From Pollutibacter soli (lineage in GTDB: Bacteria; Bacteroidota; Bacteroidia; Chitinophagales; Chitinophagaceae), in contig JARJHS010000014.1 of the NCBI GenBank assembly GCA_029269725.1, positions 51,430 through 115,429 on the forward strand: 64,000 nt of DNA, given 5' to 3'. The notes under the pieces were generated by a model. That model worked only from the letters and a program-made list of their open reading frames with translations, had not been told where the DNA came from and searched no databases. Below are positions 18,142 to 26,530 of the stretch, piece after piece. The translations under genes and the position numbers were made by a program. How positions within the stretch are numbered: the stretch's first letter is position 1; each line of letters begins with the position of its first letter.

Positions 18142-18714
18142 CTATCTCCCCGCTAAAACTGCTTCATCGGATTTCTCGCTCCATGCCGCGCGGTGCAAAG
18201 TCAGCTCTTTACGGCCGGTGTCCATACTGATCTCGATCCAGCCGTTATGCCGCTCCCCTGCAATCGTGATCTGCACCGGCAGAAATTTATGCTGCACATC
18301 TTTCCAGGGACCCAGCCACGTATTCGGACCGCCTGTGGGCCGGATCTGTTTTGCAAAATTGGTCTGCGATACATTCGCCCACTCGAAATTGACGGGCGCC
18401 TGGACGGCAATGACCTGATCTCTATTAAGCGCCTGGCTGAACTCGTTCCAACTCGTTAATGTGTAGGAGTCTTCATAAGTAAACACATAAAATTCCTGGA
18501 CCATCGCGTTCTCGGCATTACTTGCATATTCCCATTCTGAAAAGCGGAAATCATTTTTTCCATCTTCATTTAAATCCAATACCAGCCTTCCATTTTCACC
18601 AACCACCTGGTTATTCAGATCCCTGTATTTCATTGGTGGATTGATCCATAGATCATCATTCTTCCGGCAACTGATCATCAATACAATTCCAAAAATCCAG
18701 ACTAACGGTTTCAT
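18142..18714 (-). CDS. Lipoprotein of unknown function
   Basis: A 190-residue predicted lipoprotein: short signal MKPLVWIFGIVLMISC with lipobox cysteine at residue 16, followed by a polar region (RKNDDLWINP). The mature part contains DLNEDGKNDFRF, a calcium-loop-like DxNxDGxND motif also seen in FG-GAP or dockerin-like proteins, and ends with a beta-rich segment including GWIEISMDTGRKELTLHRAAW. I do not recognise a named family. It is convergent with the kinase fragment and its repeat cluster, and stands alone on its strand. Confidence 0.7.
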   Translation of the reverse strand: MKPLVWIFGIVLMISCRKNDDLWINPPMKYRDLNNQVVGENGRLVLDLNEDGKNDFRFSEWEYASNAENAMVQEFYVFTYEDSYTLTSWNEFSQALNRDQVIAVQAPVNFEWANVSQTNFAKQIRPTGGPNTWLGPWKDVQHKFLPVQITIAGERHNGWIEISMDTGRKELTLHRAAWSEKSDEAVLAGR

Positions 18715-19079
18715 TTTCTTTCAATTTGTACCGTAAAACTGAATCAATACCCATCCGGACAATTCATAAAACGGAATGAATTGTCAATCTTCAGGGATGA
18801 AATGCAAAAGAATCTGAAGATTGATTTGCCGGCTTGTTACCATCATATTACATGGTTAACTACAACCTATTGCCAAATATCCTGACCGATTGTAATCATT
18901 TTACAGTTACAAATTCGTCGCATGGACCCGTTTATTAGATTTACACAACATCCGCTGAAATGAACGGCGATTTGCTATTGAAATGAGCAAAGTTGTTAAT
19001 CCGGCATACATCATTAATTACCCGGTGAATCGGCTGAACAAATTTGTTTCAGCTTAATGATTGCAAAAACATGCATTGA
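18715..19079. other. 365-bp gap upstream of the DASS transporter
   Basis: No gene. It contains an 11-bp perfect inverted repeat (TCAATCTTCAG and CTGAAGATTGA, 18784-18824, 19-nt loop) that could be a structured RNA leader or a terminator-like hairpin, and AT-rich sequence with a TAGATTTA element at 18936 that faintly resembles a -7 box. Confidence 0.35.
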
Positions 19080-20480
19080 ATGACGGAACAAATTACGACC
19101 AATGCTGCTCAGCCAAAAAAATCACGCACGCTCATTTTTTTTATCGCGTCATTGGCAATCTCTGCCTTGCTCTGTTGGCTATTGTACGTACCGGAATTCA
19201 CGCGCTCGCAGACTTATGTTTTGTTTCTGCTGTTTTTTTCCGTTTGCCTTTGGATCACCGAAGCCATCCCACCTTTTGCCGTAGCACTTTTCATCTTAGC
19301 TTACCTTGTTTTTACACTAGGTAATCCATTTTTTAATGATGCCCCTGTAAAAATTGACCAGTATGTGAATACTTTCTCAAGCAGTACCATATGGCTGATG
19401 CTTGGAGGATTTTTTCTTGCGAGGGCCATGACAAAGACAAGATTCGACGAAAGATTATTACGTATGACATTAAAGTTGTCTGGTAACAAACCGGCAAATA
19501 TTCTTATCGCCGTGATGACCGTAACTACATTTTCATCAATGATCATGTCCAACACGGCAGCAGCTGCAATGCTTGTTGCTTCTCTTTCGCCCTTGCTGAA
19601 CAACAAAAATAATTCAGGTCTCAGCAAAGCTTTGCTGCTCAGTATCTCCATCGGAACTGCAACGGGCGGAATGGGAACAATTATCGGAACACCTTCCAAT
19701 GTGCTTACTGCAGGTATCCTGGAACTGAATAACATCCACGTTGATTTCCTGGAATGGATGAAATATGGTGTTCCTGTAACACTTTTACTTTCCGGTATCT
19801 GCTGTTTTGTATTACTTCGTCTATACGTTAAAAATAAAACCCCAATAAATACTGTCTTTGAAAGCAATGCAGAATCTTCAGCATTTTCAGCATCAAAAAA
19901 AGACAGGGTTGTAGTACTGGTTGTTTTAATCAGTACACTCGTACTCTGGCTCACAAGCTCGGTGCATCATATTTCTGTCTCTGCAGTTTCAGCTGTACCT
20001 ATTGTAGCATTTACCCTCACAGGAATTATTACTGCTGATGATGTAAAGTCAATGCCATGGGATGTGCTCCTGCTGATTGCCGGTGGAATGTCGCTCGGGC
20101 TTGCATTGGAATCAACAGGAATTCTCGCGCATTATGCATTGCAGATGCAATCGTTAACAATAAATCCGTTTGCTTTGATACTGATCTTCGCGATTGCTTC
20201 CATGCTTATATCCAACGTTATGAGCAATGCAGCCACCAGTGCGATCTTACTTCCAATGGCATTCGCATTATTACCAGGTTTCGAAAAAGAATCTGCCATT
20301 GCCGTAGCACTAGCCAGTTCCGCGGCTATTTTTCTGCCTGTATCAACTCCACCAAATGCAATAGTTTACAGCACCGGCTTATTATCGATTAAAGACTTTC
20401 GTTTGGGAGGCTTACTGATAGGTATCCTGGGTCCTGTACTTGCAGCCATCTGGGTAATGATTGTCAGAAACTGGATGTAA
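19080..20480 (+). CDS. DASS-family (SLC13-like) sodium/anion symporter
   Basis: A 466-residue inner-membrane transporter with about 11 hydrophobic segments. Family hallmarks are visible: the first half carries MSNTAAAAML (SNT motif) and GTPSNV, and the second half carries MSNAATSAIL and STPPNAIVY, which form the paired substrate and sodium sites of divalent anion/sodium symporters. The second copy reads SNA instead of SNT, a change at a sodium/substrate site that may alter specificity. Substrates of the family are sulfate, phosphate or di- and tricarboxylates; which one cannot be said. It is separated from the Dyp peroxidase set by 150 bp, so cotranscription is possible but not shown. Confidence 0.9.
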   Translation: MTEQITTNAAQPKKSRTLIFFIASLAISALLCWLLYVPEFTRSQTYVLFLLFFSVCLWITEAIPPFAVALFILAYLVFTLGNPFFNDAPVKIDQYVNTFSSSTIWLMLGGFFLARAMTKTRFDERLLRMTLKLSGNKPANILIAVMTVTTFSSMIMSNTAAAAMLVASLSPLLNNKNNSGLSKALLLSISIGTATGGMGTIIGTPSNVLTAGILELNNIHVDFLEWMKYGVPVTLLLSGICCFVLLRLYVKNKTPINTVFESNAESSAFSASKKDRVVVLVVLISTLVLWLTSSVHHISVSAVSAVPIVAFTLTGIITADDVKSMPWDVLLLIAGGMSLGLALESTGILAHYALQMQSLTINPFALILIFAIASMLISNVMSNAATSAILLPMAFALLPGFEKESAIAVALASSAAIFLPVSTPPNAIVYSTGLLSIKDFRLGGLLIGILGPVLAAIWVMIVRNWM

Positions 20481-20634
20481 AAAACATAAACCAGCAACTT
20501 CGCTGCATACTCTTTTTCGTTTTACCGTAAAGTGGTATATTTCCACAGGCAGGTTCTCAAACAATTGTATGTTGCGCTCTTACACCAGCCGTAACTAACC
20601 TGTAAAACAAATTAAAAATCTAAAATCTTTATTG

Positions 20635-21180
20635 ATGTCAAATCACGAATGGATGACTCCGAAAGCTAAGGCCATACCTAAAGAAAGCAGCGAATGGGAA
20701 CAGGGAAGATATGGACCGGTATGGCCAAAAACTCCTGCTTGCTATGGCTTTACGATTATTGCTGATGTTATCCCCGGAAGAGCCGAAACAATCCGCAATT
20801 ATGGTGTGAAACTGGAAGAAGCATTGAAAGGCTCTCCGGAAATTCTTGCACCACTCAAATTACATTACCTCCGATGGGTGTTGTTTGACAATGATACCAG
20901 GTTTATGTACCAGGGAATTTTTGATACGGATTTTGACAAATACACGGAAGATGCAATTCAGTTATTCGGACTTGCAGGTGTTGATACTGTATTCGAGAAT
21001 CTTGTAGGATTTCCAACCGACTGGAAAACGAATGCGCCTGCATTTATCAAATTTGTACGCGAACACCAATGCAATAGTTTCCTCGAGTATGGGGAATACC
21101 CATTTGTATCTGCAGATGAAATTAAAAAAGCGCTGAAATTAAAAGCCGCGTTCTCTGAAATGCTGGATCAGATGCAATAA
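20635..21180 (+). CDS. Uncharacterised protein preceding Dyp peroxidase, possibly ferredoxin-like fold
   Basis: A 181-residue soluble protein without signal peptide; ATG at 20635 follows an AT-rich leader and is preferred to the TTG at 20632. The layout of GFTIIADVIPGRAETIRNYG, then LHYLRWVLFDNDTRFMYQGI, then TDFDKYTEDAI resembles the alpha/beta ferredoxin-like half-domain seen in Dyp-type peroxidase relatives and in uncharacterised proteins linked to them. It is followed after 27 bp by the Dyp-type peroxidase, so a joint complex or shared substrate is plausible. The family name is not known to me; the fold statement is inference. Confidence 0.6.
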   Translation: MSNHEWMTPKAKAIPKESSEWEQGRYGPVWPKTPACYGFTIIADVIPGRAETIRNYGVKLEEALKGSPEILAPLKLHYLRWVLFDNDTRFMYQGIFDTDFDKYTEDAIQLFGLAGVDTVFENLVGFPTDWKTNAPAFIKFVREHQCNSFLEYGEYPFVSADEIKKALKLKAAFSEMLDQMQ

Positions 21181-21207
21181 ATTCTTTCCGAATTATAACA
21201 CTTGCTG

Positions 21208-22539
21208 ATGCTTGAACTGGACGACATTCAACACTACCTGCTGACGCGCCCTCACGCGACTATTGCCGAATACGTATTTGTCACTTTTAAAAATGCAGAA
21301 AGCGGAAGAAACTGGATTGCTTCATTACTCGATACCGTTGGGAACGCAAAAACAGTAATGGCAGCCAGCGACACCGACATGCGTTGGGTATCGATGGCAT
21401 TTACGTTCAATGGTCTTAAAGCACTAGGACTTGATGAAGAATCCCTTTCAACATTTCCTGAACCTTTTCGCCAGGGCATGGCCGCACGCGCTGCAATGCT
21501 GGGTGATACGGGAGCGAATCATCCCGATCACTGGGAAGATCATATGGCGAGCCCGGATCTGCATGCTGTAGTCATTCTTTTTGCACGCGATAAAGCTGAA
21601 AAAGAAAGATGCATAGCAAAGCACCAGGAATATCTGCATCAGAATCCCGGCGTCCAGGTATTATCAACATTGCATCTTGAAGCGATTCCGCCTTACGATT
21701 ATGTTCATGAGCATTTCGGTTATCGCGACAGGATTACAACTCCAGTAATTGAAGGCCTGGGTATTGAGCCATCACCAGGTTCGCATCCTCCCAGCAAACC
21801 TGGAGAGTTTTTCCTGGGTTATCCTGATGAATCAGGCGCAATAGTCCCCTTGCCCAAACCCGAAGCTTTAACAAAAAACGGAAGCTATATCGCTTACAGA
21901 AAAATGCAGGAGCATGTAGGAGCATTTCGCGATTACCTGAAAGCGAATGGCAAAACTGTTGAAGAACAGGAACTGATTGCTGCAAAAATGATGGGACGCT
22001 GGCGCAAAAGCGGCGCACCGCTTGTATTGTCTCCGGATAAAGATGATCATGAACTGGGATTTGATGATAGCCGGAACAACATGTTCGATTATGAAAAGAT
22101 GGATCCTCACGGTTATGCCTGCCCGGTAGGTGCTCATATACGGAGGATGAATGTAAGAGATAATTCTGTTTCACAGATCATGCATCGGAGACTCATTATC
22201 AGGCGAGGTGGTACTTACGGTCCACATCTCCCGGATGATGCACCTGAAGATGGTGCGAATCGCGGTATTGCTGTGTTTGCGGGCTGTGCTGACATCTCAC
22301 GACAGTTTGAATTCCTGATTTCTGTCTGGGCAAATGACACCGGGTTTGAAGAACTGAATGAGCGCGATCCTTTTTGTGGTTTGCAGGATGGCACATTAGA
22401 TATGGTTATTCCAAAAAGACCCATCAAACGCCGGCTTAAAAATATTCCTGCATTCACTAATGTTCGTGGCGGTGCATATTTTTTTCTGCCCGGCATCAGT
22501 GGATTGAAATATCTGGCTACGTTGAACGTAAAACGTTAA
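21208..22539 (+). CDS. Dyp-type peroxidase
   Basis: A 443-residue heme peroxidase of the dye-decolorising family without signal peptide. Visible features: the central segment CPVGAHIRRMN with the proximal heme-ligating His, the DTGFEELNERDPFCGLQDGT region, and the terminal FLPGISGLKYLATL typical of the family end. The N-terminal half holds the first ferredoxin-like repeat with the distal region of GSHPPSKPGEFFLGYPDESG. It oxidises substrates with hydrogen peroxide; natural substrates are unknown. No encapsulin shell gene is nearby. The last residues (TLNVKR) are encoded by ACGT-type repeat words, so the natural C-terminus may have been extended. Confidence 0.88.
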   Translation: MLELDDIQHYLLTRPHATIAEYVFVTFKNAESGRNWIASLLDTVGNAKTVMAASDTDMRWVSMAFTFNGLKALGLDEESLSTFPEPFRQGMAARAAMLGDTGANHPDHWEDHMASPDLHAVVILFARDKAEKERCIAKHQEYLHQNPGVQVLSTLHLEAIPPYDYVHEHFGYRDRITTPVIEGLGIEPSPGSHPPSKPGEFFLGYPDESGAIVPLPKPEALTKNGSYIAYRKMQEHVGAFRDYLKANGKTVEEQELIAAKMMGRWRKSGAPLVLSPDKDDHELGFDDSRNNMFDYEKMDPHGYACPVGAHIRRMNVRDNSVSQIMHRRLIIRRGGTYGPHLPDDAPEDGANRGIAVFAGCADISRQFEFLISVWANDTGFEELNERDPFCGLQDGTLDMVIPKRPIKRRLKNIPAFTNVRGGAYFFLPGISGLKYLATLNVKR

Positions 22540-22592
22540 ACGTCCGACGAAAAACGAACAACGAAAAGCGAACAACGAACAACGAAAAACTT
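22519..22592 (+). repeat. ACGT-type tandem words across the Dyp peroxidase 3' end
   Basis: ACGTTGAACGTAAAACGTTA is followed by CGAAAAACGAACAACG-type words up to the next gene. The first part encodes the last six residues and the stop of the peroxidase. Member of the gene-end word family. Confidence 0.7.
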
Positions 22593-22597
22593 TCACA

Positions 22598-23620
22598 ATG
22601 AGCTTATCCAGCGCTTCCCGTCCGAGATTATACAACCAGATGCTTACACCCAGGAAATATGTTCCAGGCCAGCGTCGAATAAGCATATACTGGACATGGA
22701 GTTATCCATGGGAAGCAAATCAGGATATCAATAACCTGGACAACAGGTTTTCTACCATGGCGGAAGTACGCCGAACCGGCTGGCCCAATTTTGAATCCAT
22801 TGAATATTCTGAAAAAATGTTTCTCCAGGGGATTGCAGGGACATTGGAGCTTTTTCATTTGGGTACCATACGTTTTCAACAACTGGCTGAGGATTTCACA
22901 CACCAACCGGTAGCGATTTATCAACGTATAGACCAGGCAGGGCACCGGCTACCCATTGACGAAAGGATACTGGCTGACACAGATACATTGATGGTTTTCG
23001 GATTGGATCATCTTGTCACCGAACAGGAGGCAGCACCTGAAGAGATAAGTGCTATAAAAGAATTCTTAAAACGCGAAGGAACCTGTCTGGTTCTGAGCCC
23101 GCACCATGATGTAGGTGCTTCAGAAGATCTTAAACAACGCCAGATGGAGTACAAACATCATGGCGATCCGCTGGTACCACGTCAGCAACGTTTCGGAAAG
23201 TACACCCGATCATTAATGAAAGGATTAGGTGTGCCTGTTGAAAACAAATACGGCCTCAGACCAGCAACCCTCGGTGGCACTAATCAACTTGTTCCTTTGT
23301 CCATCAACAAAGACTTCGACAAACTCGGAATGCTGAACGGAGTTTCGACTTTTAATTTTCATATGCACCTGCCACATTATGAAGTTACTACCAATGACAG
23401 TTCTTTAATATCAGTGCTGGCACGTCAGCCGATCGATATGACCAATCCGCATCCTTTTATTGAAGCAGGCAATACGGAGTTCAATATGTTTCTCTGGATG
23501 CCACCGAATGAGGAAAGAGCAGGTCATATCCTCCTCGCGGATTCTACCATTTTCACTACCCTGTTTGGAAGCGATGACAGTCTTGACCGGTTCTGGAAAA
23601 ATATTGCGACACTTAAATAA
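22598..23620 (+). CDS. Uncharacterised 340-residue protein in the Dyp peroxidase unit
   Basis: A soluble 340-residue protein with no signal or membrane segment. The middle contains a Rossmann-like or glutamine-amidotransferase-like core by pattern (TDTLMVFGLDHL, then EGTCLVLSPHHDVGASED), suggesting a nucleotide- or amidotransferase-like fold, but no catalytic Cys-His pair is evident. It starts 58 bp after the peroxidase and ends 16 bp before the porin-like gene. I do not recognise the family. Its conserved position beside Dyp peroxidases would be the key clue to its role. Confidence 0.7.
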   Translation: MSLSSASRPRLYNQMLTPRKYVPGQRRISIYWTWSYPWEANQDINNLDNRFSTMAEVRRTGWPNFESIEYSEKMFLQGIAGTLELFHLGTIRFQQLAEDFTHQPVAIYQRIDQAGHRLPIDERILADTDTLMVFGLDHLVTEQEAAPEEISAIKEFLKREGTCLVLSPHHDVGASEDLKQRQMEYKHHGDPLVPRQQRFGKYTRSLMKGLGVPVENKYGLRPATLGGTNQLVPLSINKDFDKLGMLNGVSTFNFHMHLPHYEVTTNDSSLISVLARQPIDMTNPHPFIEAGNTEFNMFLWMPPNEERAGHILLADSTIFTTLFGSDDSLDRFWKNIATLK

Positions 23621-23636
23621 TTTCCAAAGCCTGTCA

Positions 23637-24863
23637 ATGATCGTATCCATCTTCAAATACAAAAGGCATTTCAAAAAAATGAACGCCTTTTGTATGATGA
23701 TTTGTTTTTTATGCGGGGCGAATGCGCAGGAAAAGAAAACCAATCTTGAAGTATATGGATTCATAATGACGGACATGGGCTACAACTTCAATAGCATCGA
23801 TCCTCATTGGTTTGACGTAATGCGTCCGACTAAACTTCCATCTTTCAAAAATGAGTTTGGGACTGATGGAAATTTTTTCTTCAGTGTTCGCCAGACAAGG
23901 TTTGGAATAAAATCCACTACCAATACTTCTCTTGGTGAATTAAAAACAGACTTTCTATTTGATTTGATGGGGTTTGGGAAAAATATAGGTCAGACTACAT
24001 TTCATCTGATCAACGCCTATGGTGAGCTTGGAAAATTTCTTATCGGACAAACAGCTTCTGTTTTTATGGACCAGGATGTTTTTCCCGTCACACTTGATTA
24101 TTGGGGACCGATGACGAGGATCTTCAATTTTAATATCCAGGTCAGGTATACGCCCATCAGCAACGACAAACACCGTCTTGCTATTGCTATTGAAAGACCA
24201 GGCGCAACAGCGGATGGCGGCGATGATGCAACCAGTATTCAACTCGCGAATGTGAAACCTGTTTTCAAAATGCCAAACTTTACTGCACATTACAAAAGAA
24301 GGGGATCGTGGGGACATGTGCAGGTAGCTGCGATTGCAAAAATGATGCAATGGAAAGATGTTTCAGGATCCACCACGCAAGACCTGAGCGGAAGTGCCAT
24401 TGGCTGGGGCTGGACAATCAGCACAGCGCTTAACCTGGGAAAAAGATGTACAGTCAAAGTGCAGACAATACAGGGTCATGGTATAGAGAGTCATATTGCT
24501 GATGCGCCTGCAGATGTCGTGCCGGAAACGAATCTTGTCGATCCTGCAAAACCTATCAAAGGAATCGCACAACCTGCCTGGGGCTTTTTCAGTTTTGCAG
24601 AAATGAGGTGGAATGACTGGTGCCAAAGCACGATTGGATATTCGCAGGAAAATGTTACTAACGGAGACCTTCAACCGCAAAATGCATTCCGAAAAGGAAG
24701 GTATGCCATGGTCAATGTTAGATTTATGCCATGGACGAACATCATGGCCGGACTGGAATACCAGTTTGGAAAGAGAGAAAATTTCAGTGACGGATTTCAT
24801 TCGGTTGCCAGTAAGTTACAGGTGTCTTTCAAATTCAATTTTTCTACGAAGACGGGATTTTAG
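23637..24863 (+). CDS. DcaP-like outer-membrane porin
   Basis: A 408-residue outer-membrane protein. The start at 23637 gives a basic n-region (KYKRHFKK) and a short hydrophobic stretch (MNAFCMMICFLCGANAQ, cleavage after ANA-Q); a start at 23679 is possible. The mature part begins LEVYGFIMTDMGYNFN and shows the DcaP features SVRQTRFGIKS, GELKTDFLFDL, GQTASVFMDQD and a final strand ending in aromatic Phe (SKLQVSFKFNF). DcaP-family porins are trimeric and take up anionic or aromatic compounds. Located between the 340-residue protein and a small membrane protein, it may deliver or export the substrate of the peroxidase unit. Confidence 0.85.
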   Translation: MIVSIFKYKRHFKKMNAFCMMICFLCGANAQEKKTNLEVYGFIMTDMGYNFNSIDPHWFDVMRPTKLPSFKNEFGTDGNFFFSVRQTRFGIKSTTNTSLGELKTDFLFDLMGFGKNIGQTTFHLINAYGELGKFLIGQTASVFMDQDVFPVTLDYWGPMTRIFNFNIQVRYTPISNDKHRLAIAIERPGATADGGDDATSIQLANVKPVFKMPNFTAHYKRRGSWGHVQVAAIAKMMQWKDVSGSTTQDLSGSAIGWGWTISTALNLGKRCTVKVQTIQGHGIESHIADAPADVVPETNLVDPAKPIKGIAQPAWGFFSFAEMRWNDWCQSTIGYSQENVTNGDLQPQNAFRKGRYAMVNVRFMPWTNIMAGLEYQFGKRENFSDGFHSVASKLQVSFKFNFSTKTGF

Positions 24864-24895
24864 TATTTGACTCATCACTTTTAATACTACATATC

Positions 24896-25318
24896 ATGAT
24901 TGAAATATTTCAACGCGTTTGGGAGAATCTTCTTTCAAGAACAGAAGGTCCGCTCAATCTCAGGTTTTTTATACAACCTACGGTATCGGTCATATTTGCA
25001 ATTCTTGCTGCAGTCAGAGATTCGAAGGCTGGGACAATGCCTTACCTGGAACGATTTATCCTTTCAAAGCGCAGCGATAAGCGAGACATCGCGAAAGAAG
25101 TATGGAAAGATGTTGGAAAAATATTTATTGTAGGAACGATACTGGATATAATTTATCAGCTCGTTGTGATTTTTAGTAAAAAAACTGAAAATTATTTTTA
25201 CCCACTCGAATCTCTGATCGTTGCATTTATACTGGCAGTAGTTCCTTATTTATTACTTCGTGGTCCGGTGAATAGGGTCATTAAACTTTTCGAAAAAAAA
25301 GATAATGAGCATAATTAA
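24896..25318 (+). CDS. Small membrane protein of the Dyp peroxidase unit
   Basis: A 140-residue protein with three probable membrane helices (about 28-42, 72-92 and 104-124) and charged ends. I do not recognise the family. It starts 32 bp after the porin and ends the run of plus-strand genes that begins at 20635, so it is probably the last gene of that unit. The neighbouring gene on the right is convergent. A role as an inner-membrane partner is only inferred from position. Confidence 0.7.
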   Translation: MIEIFQRVWENLLSRTEGPLNLRFFIQPTVSVIFAILAAVRDSKAGTMPYLERFILSKRSDKRDIAKEVWKDVGKIFIVGTILDIIYQLVVIFSKKTENYFYPLESLIVAFILAVVPYLLLRGPVNRVIKLFEKKDNEHN

Positions 25319-25349
25319 TTACGAGCTGCTTTTTAAGTAAGAACATGCG

Positions 25350-25386
25350 GGTTTAACGTTGTACGTATAACGTTAAACGTAGAACA
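25350..25386. repeat. ACGT-type words between convergent gene ends
   Basis: GTTTAACGTTGTACGTATAA followed by CGTTAAACGTAGAAC, placed between the stop at 25318 (plus strand) and the stop at 25408 (minus strand). Confidence 0.65.
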
Positions 25387-25407
25387 GCCGGCCGCAGACT
25401 CAATTCT

Positions 25408-26370
25408 TCAACCCTTTCTCACCTGAAATGTATTAATCAACGGATGCTGAAACGCATCTGCTTCTATTTCAAAAGAATCACCTTCAGCAACTTCGACGCC
25501 ATCTGCAAAACTCAATACCGACGTCCCCATAAAATGAATATGTACATCACCCGGCTGTCTGAATAATTCATACTTAAAATGATGGTACTCCAGGTTACTG
25601 ATATTGTGACTCATATTTGCCTCTCCTGTAAGAAAATCTTTTTCCCATATAATTTTTCCATCTCTTTTGATTCTTGTTTTGCCGGTGATATGTTCCGGAA
25701 GTTCTCCGGTTAACAATTCGGGGCCAAATGAACAGGTTCGCAGCTTCGAATGCGCGAGATAGAGATAATTTATTTTCTCCATCTTATGATCAGAAAATTC
25801 ATTCCCTAAAGCATAACCGACTCTTTTCGGCTCTCCCTTTTTATTGATGATATACACCGCTGCGATTTCAGGCTCCTCTCCCCCATCAAGTGCAAATGAT
25901 GGAGATGGTATTGCTTCACCCGAAGCAACAACGGACAACCCGTTTCCCTTATAAAACCATTCTGGTTGAACACCGGGCTTTCCTTCAATCATTTTCCCGT
26001 TTTCAATTCCCATGCGAAACATCTTAATGGAATCCGTCGGGTTCGGATCTTCTGAAGATTTTTGGTGCATGGCATTTCGAGATGACGCGCTGCCCAGGTG
26101 AGTTAATCCTGTACCCGTCACCCAGGTGTGATAGGGATCCGGATGGCTGAGCGGAACCTTCAATCTTTTTTCTTCAACCAGCTTTCTGAAATCAACATGT
26201 TCCCCGGAAAGAAAAGTATGTGCCGCTTCTTCCAGTTTAATTCCCTTGTTCTCAGCAAACATGAACAAGGCATATGTTGAATCGGTATTTTCCAGGATTC
26301 GGACATCGTTCCCTTCACAAATGCCAACAGAAGACCGGTTATTAACGTCGAGAAACTGGATCAATCTCAT
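25408..26370 (-). CDS. FAH-family (AraD1/GguC-like) protein
   Basis: A 320-residue fumarylacetoacetate-hydrolase-fold protein. Family signs include HTWVTGTGLTHLGSA, GVQPEWFYKGNG and a metal-binding acidic set in ALDGGEEPEIAAVY and GNEFSDHKMEK. Members of this AraD1-type group handle 2-keto-3-deoxy sugar acids (dehydratase or hydrolase), for example in non-phosphorylative arabinose or galactose catabolism. Here no sugar-oxidation genes are adjacent, so the substrate stays open. It stands alone on the minus strand and is divergent to accA. The length is normal for the family and no key residue is seen missing. Confidence 0.85.
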   Translation of the reverse strand: MRLIQFLDVNNRSSVGICEGNDVRILENTDSTYALFMFAENKGIKLEEAAHTFLSGEHVDFRKLVEEKRLKVPLSHPDPYHTWVTGTGLTHLGSASSRNAMHQKSSEDPNPTDSIKMFRMGIENGKMIEGKPGVQPEWFYKGNGLSVVASGEAIPSPSFALDGGEEPEIAAVYIINKKGEPKRVGYALGNEFSDHKMEKINYLYLAHSKLRTCSFGPELLTGELPEHITGKTRIKRDGKIIWEKDFLTGEANMSHNISNLEYHHFKYELFRQPGDVHIHFMGTSVLSFADGVEVAEGDSFEIEADAFQHPLINTFQVRKG

Positions 26371-26446
26371 ATATAATTAGTTTGAATCAAAAAGATCAAC
26401 AACAATATCCAAATAAATAGCGAGTCTGAGACCAAACAGCTTTTAG

Positions 26447-26460
26447 AAACCTGTCAGGTC
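26447..26460. repeat. Single CCTGTCAGGT element
   Basis: One core AAACCTGTCAGGTC lies between the divergent AraD1-type gene and accA. A lone, diverged copy of the CCTGG(C/G)AGGT family. Confidence 0.45.
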
Positions 26461-26486
26461 TATGCATTATTTTTCCGTTCAACCCT

Positions 26487-26495
26487 TACCTTTAC
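26487..26495 (+). promoter_or_regulatory. Bacteroidota -7-like element upstream of accA
   Basis: TACCTTTAC lies 36 bp upstream of the accA start and resembles TAnnTTTG with one mismatch. The matching -33 element is not clear. Suggestive only. Confidence 0.35.
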
Positions 26496-26530
26496 ACCCG
26501 CCCGTCTAAGAACGGTATTAAATTCTGCCT

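Noticed and set aside
19301..19954. Minus-strand open frame of 217 codons opposite the DASS gene
   Set aside because: It is a shadow of the membrane-helix codons of the transporter; no family features.
20635..25318. Encapsulin nanocompartment with Dyp peroxidase cargo
   Set aside because: No encapsulin shell gene is in the window, and the peroxidase end is repeat-derived rather than a known cargo peptide.
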